Below are positions 1 to 6,680 of a DNA stretch of 11,595 nucleotides, in pieces. The stretch comes from Treponema sp. (GTDB lineage Bacteria > Spirochaetota > Spirochaetia > Treponematales > Treponemataceae), in assembly GCA_023231445.1 (NCBI GenBank), contig JALNVF010000105.1, positions 1 to 11,595 on the forward strand, written 5' to 3'. The notes beneath the pieces are model-generated. The model was not told the DNA's origin. It did no database searches and saw only the letters and a program-made list of their open reading frames with translations. The position numbers and the translations under genes were made by a program. Each line of letters opens with the position of its first letter. Positions within the stretch are counted from its first letter, which is position 1.

Positions 1-119
1 ACAAATGGAACGATACCGATGCACAGCGATGGTTTACGCTGCCTGCAAAAAAAGAACTTGACGATCTTGGACGAACAAATGACCTGATTGTTCTTGAACT
101 CACAGGAGCGGCACCATGA
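1..119 (+). CDS. 3' end of an unidentified protein (5' partial)
   Basis: The reading frame is open from the window edge (codons start at base 3) and gives 38 residues ending LIVLELTGAAP before TGA at 117-119. The stop overlaps the ATG of the following lipoprotein gene as ATGA, a typical translational-coupling junction, which supports this being a real gene end in the same operon. The visible tail is charged and soluble, with an RWFTLPAKKELDDLG segment and no membrane segment or known motif. I do not recognise the family; too little is present to assign a role. Confidence 0.7.
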   Translation, partial: KWNDTDAQRWFTLPAKKELDDLGRTNDLIVLELTGAAP

Positions 120-1681
120 AAAAAAACGGTATAATTGCGGCTTCTGCAACAGTACTTCTCCTTTCTGCTTCATGTGCCTCAGTACCAAAGTCTAAATCGA
201 CTCCGCAAAGTACACAACCATCCCGTGATGAACTAAAAACAGAAGCAGTATCTGTTTCATCAGTACCGTTTTCTGCTGCTGAAAAGACGGCCGAAAATAT
301 ATCTCTGAATCAGGATACCGGTAAAAAAGAGGACTACAGTGATTTATCAGAACCGGTTGTCCCTGATATGCTTCCGGATTCTGTCCCTATCACCCCCCTG
401 CCGGAAAAGAATGTCATACCTCCCGCTGAAAAAGAAATAGACGAACCTGTAGTATACGACGAAGCATATCAGGAAAAAAATACAAAAAAGGATCCGGTAC
501 TTTCCGCTGTTTCAGATACTCAGTCTGAGCCGTTACAGCCTTCGGTACAGAATCCTGTGATGGAAAAAAAAGACGCACCAGTAAAATCTGATGAAATTAC
601 GTCTGTAAAACGCGCAGCAGATGTACTAAAGACACCGACAGCATCTTCTCCTTTATTACAGCAGAAAACTTCATCCGTACATAATAAATCGGATGCTTTA
701 CCGGGAAAGTCCATAAAAGTACCGGCTTCTGAAAATTCAATACCGTCCCGTTCAGTCACGATTTCCAAAAATCAATATCTCGATGTCGAATATCCGGGTA
801 CAGGATGGATATATCTTGGCGAAACAGACGGCACAAGAAACATGACTTTTTCAGGACGGAAACTCGGCGATACAGATACATCTTTTACCCTGAAAGCACG
901 GAACACAGGCACATCTGTTCTTCACTTTTATAAAAACGACATTCTTACGGGAAAATATATAGACGATTATCTTAAAGTAACCGTTACAGACAACGCAGAT
1001 TCTACTCAGAAACATGTAAATGCCCCCCTGTATGCCGACATAGTACCACCGGATCCGTCATCCGCAATCGCAGAGCAGGCAGCGGCTGTTACGTCTGTTC
1101 AAAACAGCAGAGCAGGAACAACTCCGTCCCAATCTGATACAGCGAATGCAGATACGCGGAATACAGCGGACGGGTATACACAGAAAAAAGAAACACCGGC
1201 GGCAGATACTGCATTTACCGGAGAAACTCCGGTAAAAACTATTATACAGACAACAGAATCCTCACCTGACAGTCAGACACAGGCAGCTTCTTTTACTCCT
1301 TCTGCGGACCGCATACAGACTGATCAATCAGGAGAGGCAGCTTCAGATATGCCGTCAGCGACAGACTCCTCCGACGGATCTGCTGCACAGAATGAAAGTC
1401 CCGATGATCTGCTCAAAGATGCTCAAAACGCATATAATACGGCACAGTATGAAAAAGCCCAGTCTCTTCTTACTCTTTTTTTTGACAAAGCAGTAACACG
1501 CATTGATGAAGGGTTATATCTACAGGGACAGGTTCTTGAAGCTAAATCATCAATTCAGAACATAAAGGGAGCGGTAAATTCGTATGAAATACTTATGAAG
1601 AACTGGCCCGACAGTACACTCTGGCAGAATGCACGTCAACGGGACATTTACCTGCACAGAATGTATTTAGATATAAGATAA
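116..1681 (+). CDS. TPR-containing spirochaetal lipoprotein with a disordered Ser/Pro/Thr-rich linker
   Basis: This 521-residue protein starts with a type II signal peptide (KK, hydrophobic stretch to about residue 16, then SAS-Cys20), a loose lipobox of the spirochaetal kind, so it is probably a lipid-anchored envelope protein. Residues about 25-210 and 300-428 are low-complexity, rich in Ser, Pro, Thr, Asp and Gln, and look disordered. Between them, about 212-295, lies a compact beta-rich domain (core GWIYLGETDG; LHFYKNDILTGKYIDDYLKV). The C-terminus from about 430 has TPR-like helices (DAQNAYNTAQYEKAQSLL, then GAVNSYEILMKNWPDS), which suggests a protein-binding role. The start follows CAGGAGC, and the preceding gene ends in an ATGA overlap. 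The SIMPL lipoprotein gene follows after 15 nt (27 nt if it starts at 1709), so the two are probably co-transcribed. I cannot name a partner or process. Confidence 0.85.
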   Translation: MKKNGIIAASATVLLLSASCASVPKSKSTPQSTQPSRDELKTEAVSVSSVPFSAAEKTAENISLNQDTGKKEDYSDLSEPVVPDMLPDSVPITPLPEKNVIPPAEKEIDEPVVYDEAYQEKNTKKDPVLSAVSDTQSEPLQPSVQNPVMEKKDAPVKSDEITSVKRAADVLKTPTASSPLLQQKTSSVHNKSDALPGKSIKVPASENSIPSRSVTISKNQYLDVEYPGTGWIYLGETDGTRNMTFSGRKLGDTDTSFTLKARNTGTSVLHFYKNDILTGKYIDDYLKVTVTDNADSTQKHVNAPLYADIVPPDPSSAIAEQAAAVTSVQNSRAGTTPSQSDTANADTRNTADGYTQKKETPAADTAFTGETPVKTIIQTTESSPDSQTQAASFTPSADRIQTDQSGEAASDMPSATDSSDGSAAQNESPDDLLKDAQNAYNTAQYEKAQSLLTLFFDKAVTRIDEGLYLQGQVLEAKSSIQNIKGAVNSYEILMKNWPDSTLWQNARQRDIYLHRMYLDIR

Positions 1682-1708
1682 CCGATATTCAACGATATGG
1701 AGGTCGTA

Positions 1709-2419
1709 ATGAAAGAAATTTTGAAAACAGCAGGACTGTTTTTTGCCGCATGTACGTTATTTTCCTGTACTATTAATAAATCTGCTGAAACACCGAGAAC
1801 AATAACGGTAAGCGGAAAAGGAACGGTAAGTGCAGAACCTGACCAGGCAGCAATCGTCGTTTCCGTTGTAACGCAGGAATGGATAGCAAAGCAGGCATCC
1901 GATGAAAACGCGGTAACAATGGCTAAAGTACGCGACGCTGTTATTGCTGCAGGAATTACGCCCGACGATATTGCAACGACAGATTACAATATAAACAGAC
2001 AGGATACATGGGTAAACGGACGCAACTGGCCCGGAAAATATCAGGTACGCAACAGTCTCAATATCACAATAAAGAATACAAATCTTGCAAGTACAGTCAT
2101 TGACGCGGCTGTTGCAGCCGGTGCAAATGAACTCTCCTCGCTTTCTTTCAGCGTCGCAGATACTTCATCTTTCGTCCGTCAGGCACGTACGCTCGCTGTA
2201 CAACAGGCACAGGATGCAGCGTCGCTTCTCGCAGGAGCGAGCGGATGCAAAATCGGTCAGGTTATAAGTATAACGGAAAATAACAATTCAGGAGCACGGC
2301 TGATGACCAAAACGTTCAACGCAGAATCTGTAATGGCAGCGGGAAATGCATCAACCCCCGTATCTGCGGGAAAAATAGAAGTCAGTTCAAACGTTACAAT
2401 AACGTATGCCTTGCAATAA
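1709..2419 (+). CDS. SIMPL-domain (DUF541/YggE-like) lipoprotein
   Basis: The protein has 236 residues from the ATG at 1709. An in-frame ATG at 1697 exists, but GGAGG at 1699-1703 sits 5 nt before 1709 and overlaps the first ATG, so 1709 is the better start. MKEILKTAGLFFAACTLFSC gives a lipoprotein signal peptide with Cys20 modified. The rest matches the SIMPL fold: ITVSGKGTVSAEPDQAAIVVSV at about 32-53, the A(S)DENAVTMAKVRDAVIAAGI segment, TDYNI, then LSFSVAD and a C-terminal ISVSSNVTITYAL-type strand. SIMPL proteins (E. coli YggE, BP26/Omp28) are periplasmic or envelope proteins linked to stress tolerance; their biochemical activity is unsettled. Here the acylated N-terminus would tether it to a membrane. 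It lies between the TPR lipoprotein and serS on the same strand. Confidence 0.85.
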   Translation: MKEILKTAGLFFAACTLFSCTINKSAETPRTITVSGKGTVSAEPDQAAIVVSVVTQEWIAKQASDENAVTMAKVRDAVIAAGITPDDIATTDYNINRQDTWVNGRNWPGKYQVRNSLNITIKNTNLASTVIDAAVAAGANELSSLSFSVADTSSFVRQARTLAVQQAQDAASLLAGASGCKIGQVISITENNNSGARLMTKTFNAESVMAAGNASTPVSAGKIEVSSNVTITYALQ

Positions 2420-2439
2420 AGGCCTTTTCCAGTTAATAT
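2411..2439 (+). promoter_or_regulatory. Possible sigma-70 promoter for serS
   Basis: TTGCAA at 2411-2416 and TAATAT at 2434-2439 are 17 nt apart, each matching the consensus hexamer at 4 of 6 positions. The -35 box overlaps the stop codon of the SIMPL gene and transcription would start some 35 nt before the serS ATG. This would let serS be expressed apart from the lipoprotein genes. The match is modest, so read-through from upstream is equally possible. Confidence 0.35.
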
Positions 2440-2480
2440 GGTAATTCGTCAAACAAAATAATGTTAAGGAAGCGAACAGA

Positions 2481-3779
2481 ATGCTTGATTATAAATTTAT
2501 AAAAGACAACCTTGATGCTGTAAAGCAGAATATCATCAACCGCAATATGGTTGCAGATGCAGACCTTGTAGTAAACCTATTCGACGAGCGTACTGCCCTT
2601 ACAACAAAACTGCAGCAGCTTCAGCAGAAGCGTAACGAAAATGCAGCTTCGATGAAAGGAAAAATGGATGACGCTAAACGGCAGGAGCTTATTGCCGCCG
2701 GGAAACAGCTCAAAGACGATATCGCAGCAGCAGAGAAGGAATTAACCGATATCGGTCCGAAACTGGAAGAAGCTGCGCGCAAAATTCCGAATATGGCAAA
2801 TCCTGAAGCACCTGTCGGAAAAGTTGATACAGAGAATCTTGAGGTAAAAAAAGTCGGTACCCCTCATAAATTCACTTTTATACCGAAAGATCATGTTGAA
2901 CTGGGCGAATCCCTTGACATTATTGATTTTGACCGGGGAACGAAAGTTTACGGACCGAAATTCTATTATCTTAAAAACGAAGCAGTTTTTCTTGAACAGG
3001 CACTTATCATGTATGCGCTTAACATTCTCCGAAAACACGGTTTTACCCCGTTCATTACTCCCGATATTGCTAAGCAGGAAGTCCTTCAGGGAATCGGCTT
3101 CAATCCGCGGGGTAACGAATCAAATGTTTACTGTATTGAAGAAGAAGGAACGTGTCTTGTAGCAACCGCAGAAATTACGCTCGGCGGTTACCATTCGGGA
3201 GAAATACTCGACAAATCAAAACTTCCGCTTTTTTACTGCGGTCTTTCGCACTGTTTCCGCCGTGAAGCAGGTGCAGCAGGACATTTCAGCAAAGGATTGT
3301 ACCGCGTACATCAGTTTGACAAAGTCGAAATGTTTGTCTACTGCCTTCCTGAACAGTCAGACGAACTTCACGAAAAACTCCGCCTGATTGAGGAAGAAAT
3401 TTTTACCGGGCTTGGCCTTCCCTTCCGTGTCGTAGATACCTGTACAGGAGATCTTGGCGCACCCGCATACCGCAAGTGGGATCTTGAAGCGTGGATGCCA
3501 GGAAGATCGGACGAAACCCATCCTGACGGAGACTACGGTGAAGTAACTTCAACTTCCAACTGTACAGATTATCAGGCACGCCGTCTTAACATAAAATATA
3601 AGGACGACGACGGTAAAAACAAGTATGTTCATATGCTCAATGGTACGGCCATAGCAGTCGGCAGGGCTATGCTTGCACTACTCGAAAATTATCAGAATGA
3701 AGACGGTTCCGTCTCTATCCCTGAAGTTCTCAGACCAATCTGCGGATTCGATAAAATCGAACCGAAGGTGAAAAAATAA
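2481..3779 (+). CDS. serS: Serine--tRNA ligase (seryl-tRNA synthetase)
   Basis: Charges tRNA-Ser (and tRNA-Sec where present) with serine in the cytoplasm: ATP activates serine, then the acyl group passes to the tRNA. The 432-residue length is normal for bacterial SerRS. Residues 1-110 form the tRNA-binding arm, starting MLDYKFIKDNLDAVKQNI with a long helical hairpin of Lys/Gln/Glu heptads. The class II catalytic core follows: the serine-binding TAE motif at 229-231 (TAEITLGGYH), motif 2 starting FRREAGAAG at 259-267 and ending YRVHQF, the DTCTGDLGAPAYRKWDLEAW segment, and motif 3 at 386-395 (LNGTAIAVGR). No key residue appears missing. AAGGA at 2466-2470 precedes the ATG by 10 nt. The AI-2E-type gene begins 6 nt after its stop, so they share a transcript. 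Confidence 0.98.
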   Translation: MLDYKFIKDNLDAVKQNIINRNMVADADLVVNLFDERTALTTKLQQLQQKRNENAASMKGKMDDAKRQELIAAGKQLKDDIAAAEKELTDIGPKLEEAARKIPNMANPEAPVGKVDTENLEVKKVGTPHKFTFIPKDHVELGESLDIIDFDRGTKVYGPKFYYLKNEAVFLEQALIMYALNILRKHGFTPFITPDIAKQEVLQGIGFNPRGNESNVYCIEEEGTCLVATAEITLGGYHSGEILDKSKLPLFYCGLSHCFRREAGAAGHFSKGLYRVHQFDKVEMFVYCLPEQSDELHEKLRLIEEEIFTGLGLPFRVVDTCTGDLGAPAYRKWDLEAWMPGRSDETHPDGDYGEVTSTSNCTDYQARRLNIKYKDDDGKNKYVHMLNGTAIAVGRAMLALLENYQNEDGSVSIPEVLRPICGFDKIEPKVKK

Positions 3780-3785
3780 ACGGCT

Positions 3786-4889
3786 GTGGGTGAATCTGAA
3801 CATACAAAGCAGATTACGTATCTGCTGTTTTTTATAGCTGCCGCTATTTTCTTTACCATACTTAAAGTGGCAGCCTCTGTAATTATTCCCGTAGTTCTGG
3901 CGGTTATGCTGTCATTTGTTATGTTTCCTATTGTCCGGCAGATGAACAGATTTCATCTGCCATGGATATTCAATGTTATAATCGTCACTGTCCTTCTGGT
4001 GTTCTGTATCGCCATTATTGGTACTCTTATAGGGGCCAGCCTCAGAACAATCGTTTCTCAGTATGGAAAGTATGAATCCAAATTTCTTTCAATATATGAA
4101 TTTATTGCTGGAAAACTGAATCTGAAATTTGATGCCCGTCAAAGTTTTTTTTATAATATTCAAAGCGCGCTTGAAGGTCAGATAGATATACACAGCGCCA
4201 TCAAGAAAGGAATACTTTCATTCTCTGAAGACATGGTTTCGTTTATACGAAACATTCTTGTCATAATTCTTATGTTCATTTTCCTCCTTGTAGAAATGCA
4301 TCTTACAGGAGAAAAACTCAGAGAATCGTTTGAAGGAAAAATGAAAGGACGAATGATGAATATTGTACGCCGTACTATGACGCAGGTTGTCCGTTTTCTT
4401 TCTATTAAATTCTTTATATCACTTGCAACGGGAATACTTGTATATCTGTCTGCTAAAGCTGTAAAACTGGATTTTGCCGTTGTATGGGGATTTCTTGCAT
4501 TCGTACTGAATTTTATACCGACTTTTGGCTCAATCGTCTCTGTCGTTGCAACTTCTCTGTTTGCACTTCTCCAGTTTTTTCCTCATCCGGGACCAATTAT
4601 TTTCATTTTTTTAATAACAATCACAATCAACATGGTTCTGGGAAATTTCCTTGAACCAAGAATTGAAGGCGACAACCTCGGTATATCTCCGTTTGTTATT
4701 CTTGTTATGCTTTCCTGGTGGGGATGGATGTGGGGATTTGTCGGAATGATTCTTGCCGTTCCTCTCACTGTCATTATCAAGATTGTATGCGAAAATATTC
4801 CACTGCTTCATCCTGTAGCCATCCTTATAGGAAACAAACCTCAGGATACAAAAAAGGAGATCTCTACCGACGAGAAATCAGAGGCATAA
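3786..4889 (+). CDS. AI-2E family (PerM-like) membrane transporter
   Basis: A 367-residue polytopic inner-membrane protein of the AI-2E/PerM family, whose members export or move small molecules, cations or signals; substrate cannot be told from sequence. Hydrophobic segments lie near residues 10-50 (two helices), 59-85, 155-172, 207-225, 230-262, 270-288 and 300-335. Family landmarks are LNFIPTFGS (241-249), PRIEGDNLGISP (291-302) and WWGWMWGFVGMILAVPLT (311-328), the last being the most diagnostic. A soluble stretch at about 90-150 separates helices 3 and 4, as in relatives. The start is GTG with only a distant AAGGTG 15 nt away, but no ATG lies before the first helix and the gap to serS is 6 nt. 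The coding end overlaps the convergent PilZ-like gene by 12 nt. Confidence 0.9.
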   Translation: MGESEHTKQITYLLFFIAAAIFFTILKVAASVIIPVVLAVMLSFVMFPIVRQMNRFHLPWIFNVIIVTVLLVFCIAIIGTLIGASLRTIVSQYGKYESKFLSIYEFIAGKLNLKFDARQSFFYNIQSALEGQIDIHSAIKKGILSFSEDMVSFIRNILVIILMFIFLLVEMHLTGEKLRESFEGKMKGRMMNIVRRTMTQVVRFLSIKFFISLATGILVYLSAKAVKLDFAVVWGFLAFVLNFIPTFGSIVSVVATSLFALLQFFPHPGPIIFIFLITITINMVLGNFLEPRIEGDNLGISPFVILVMLSWWGWMWGFVGMILAVPLTVIIKIVCENIPLLHPVAILIGNKPQDTKKEISTDEKSEA

Positions 4890-5801
4890 TTTCTTCGTAG
4901 CTTTTTCATACATAAAACGTTTATCCTCTTCCTGTAATGAAGTATACACACAGTCAGCGCACATATGTCTGCTGTCCCCACTGCTGTAAATCTTTGCCGG
5001 TATACACGTCGCAAATACATCACGCTTTGTTACAGGTCCCCGGCGAAGCATAAATGACATTCTGAGTGCATATTCGGCACCCGGTGCAAGCGTGAACGTT
5101 TCGTTGTCACTTCCGAACACAATTCTCTCATGATCCACGTACAGAATAGTGAACGGTTTCACCCTCCCCTGTACAGATTGCATCACAGTGTTTGTTTTTA
5201 CAAGATACCTGCATATGGGAATGAGCTGCAATCCGTTTCCGGCATTTTTTTCCTTTTTAGCCTCCGAAACGAACTCTTCAAGATAGGTTTTTGCTCTTTT
5301 CTGATTCTCAAGAGGAATTGAACTCCATACAGGACGGGTAAAAAGTTCAAACCCCTCTCCCGGTACGCAATCAATATTTACTTCAGATTTGTTACTGCAG
5401 GAATAATAAATTACAGCCGAAAAATCATAATCCTGTTTAATTTCAACGTCAATAATACGATGTATTACAGCAGGAATCACAAGTGCAAGACCGGCCTGAA
5501 TCGACTTCATTTCTGTTGTAAAGAAAAGACCCACCCGGTTAAAATAAAATTCCACACGAACGGTCTTTCCCGCAAAACCAATCACAGACTGTGGTGGATT
5601 TTTTAATAGGATAATTCCCTTATCAAGCACCGTAATCTGCTCAGCTTTTAATGCAACAGGAAAAACTGCCGATAAAAGCGGCTTGATTTTCTTATCGCCT
5701 GATTTTTTTTCAACAGGAGTGACAGTAACAGGTACATTTCCATCTATCAAATACTGAAGAACAAGCTGTCGTTCAATTCCGGTAAGATCTTTACTTTCCA
5801 T
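4878..5801 (-). CDS. PilZ-like protein, spirochaetal type (putative cyclic-di-GMP receptor)
   Basis: The protein has 307 residues from the ATG at 5799-5801; a GTG two codons upstream (5805-5807) is the alternative, but GGCGGTG placement favours the ATG. It has no signal peptide and should be cytoplasmic. Residues 1-110 (DLTGIERQLVLQYLIDGNVPVTV, then strands around KAEQITVLDKGIILLKNPP) resemble the N-terminal domains that precede PilZ in flagellar-brake-like proteins of spirochaetes. Residues about 115-270 are beta-rich. The end has a CADC pair (281-284) followed by LQEEDKRFMYEKATKK. The canonical PilZ ligand motifs (RxxxR and [D/N]xSxxG) are not evident, so ligand binding is inference only. 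The gene overlaps the upstream lipoprotein gene by 11 nt and would be translationally coupled to it. Confidence 0.6.
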   Translation of the reverse strand: MESKDLTGIERQLVLQYLIDGNVPVTVTPVEKKSGDKKIKPLLSAVFPVALKAEQITVLDKGIILLKNPPQSVIGFAGKTVRVEFYFNRVGLFFTTEMKSIQAGLALVIPAVIHRIIDVEIKQDYDFSAVIYYSCSNKSEVNIDCVPGEGFELFTRPVWSSIPLENQKRAKTYLEEFVSEAKKEKNAGNGLQLIPICRYLVKTNTVMQSVQGRVKPFTILYVDHERIVFGSDNETFTLAPGAEYALRMSFMLRRGPVTKRDVFATCIPAKIYSSGDSRHMCADCVYTSLQEEDKRFMYEKATKKLCL

Positions 5802-6459
5802 CTGCACCGCCCCATTTTTGTATTATCAGCTGATGTATTCTATATCCATTGTCATTTTTTATAAAACAAATCAGTATATCAACATATCCTTTTTTACATT
5901 CAAAACGTACAGGTACTTCATAATCATCATCAATAAATGGAGCACCATATATTTCTTTCGTAAATAAATTTCCGCTGCTGTCCGCATCAGGTATGTCTTC
6001 GCCGAATTTTTCTTTCCATCCCGTTTTCAAGTCGGAAAGAAAGAGCACATACGAATACAGGCATCCGTCTGCCATCAGCGGATCAGCACTTTTTTGCGCA
6101 GAAATAGTTCCGCAGGCTGATTCAAGTGCAGTCTTCAATTCCGGTGAAATAAGTGAAGTATCTACACTTCCGAAACCGTCGACAGCAGGATAAACCGGTA
6201 CAGGTACGACAGATGAAGCAATTATGCTTTGAGGGGTCAGTTTTACCGCATTATCAACACCATCTCCCGTTGTAATATTCTGGACAAGACGCATACTTTC
6301 GAGTTCTCTTGTCCATAATATTTCCTTGTCTTCGTTATCAGCACGAGAACGGAGTGTATCCCCGTTAGAATCTGTCAAAACAGCTGTATGGCCGTTGGCA
6401 CATGAAACTATAAGGACAAAAGCGCAAGAAAAGAGAATAAACAGTATACTTTTTTCCAT
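5791..6459 (-). CDS. Conserved-looking lipoprotein of unknown function
   Basis: The frame is open to an ATG at 6603, but starting at 6459 gives a textbook lipoprotein signal peptide: MEKSILFILFSCAFVLIVSC with lipobox IVSC and Cys20. The longer form would bury that signal behind 48 residues including another hydrophobic stretch, so I choose 6459 (222 residues); an ATG at 6468 (MRHMEK) is nearly as good. The mature part has SLISPELKTALESACG, SYVLFLSDLKTGWKEKFGEDIPDADS and a C-terminal beta region (VPVRFECKKGYVDILICFIK) ending IQKWGGADGK. I do not recognise a named family. It is the first gene of a two-gene operon with the PilZ-like gene, which starts inside its last codons, so the pair probably acts in one process. 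An envelope location is inferred. Confidence 0.75.
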   Translation of the reverse strand: MEKSILFILFSCAFVLIVSCANGHTAVLTDSNGDTLRSRADNEDKEILWTRELESMRLVQNITTGDGVDNAVKLTPQSIIASSVVPVPVYPAVDGFGSVDTSLISPELKTALESACGTISAQKSADPLMADGCLYSYVLFLSDLKTGWKEKFGEDIPDADSSGNLFTKEIYGAPFIDDDYEVPVRFECKKGYVDILICFIKNDNGYRIHQLIIQKWGGADGK

Positions 6460-6680
6460 ATGTCTCATTATTTTACTATACCATATTTTCAGACAAAAAT
6501 ACAGTATTGGAAATGATATAAAAAAACTGGAGATTCCTTCCATACTTTCGTTGTTTACAATACAATCTTCACAGTCTTCTGTCGGAATTCTACCTTGAGT
6601 CATTGTAAAACCAATTCTTTTTTGATAGACTAATAAAATAAGTTATTTACTTACTATTATATAATTACCAGAGGTGCTTT
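6460..6680. promoter_or_regulatory. Divergent intergenic region between the lipoprotein operon and aconitase
   Basis: This 221-nt AT-rich stretch separates two divergent transcription units and must hold both promoters. Towards aconitase, TTGATA (6622-6627) with TATTTA (6644-6649, 16-nt spacing) is a possible promoter; TATAAT at 6660-6665 is an alternative -10 without a good -35. On the minus strand TATAGT occurs shortly before the lipoprotein start but no convincing -35 pairs with it. A 15-bp inverted repeat sits over the aconitase-side promoter. GAGGTG at 6671-6676 is the aconitase ribosome binding site. Confidence 0.45.
6639..6653. promoter_or_regulatory. Inverted repeat TAAGT-N5-ACTTA, possible operator
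   Basis: TAAGT and ACTTA are exact reverse complements separated by TATTT, overlapping the candidate -10 box of the aconitase gene and lying about 28 nt before its ATG. A dimeric repressor binding here could block transcription. It does not match an FNR, Fur or NrdR consensus that I know. Short AT-rich palindromes arise by chance, so this is a weak call. Confidence 0.25.

Noticed and set aside
2420..2480. AAAGGCCTTT palindrome after the SIMPL gene as a terminator
   Set aside because: The 10-bp self-complementary sequence has no loop and no following T tract; it cannot form a usable terminator hairpin.
6460..6603. Upstream extension of the minus-strand lipoprotein gene to the ATG at 6603
   Set aside because: The extension would place 48 residues with a second hydrophobic stretch before a complete lipoprotein signal peptide and has no good ribosome binding site.
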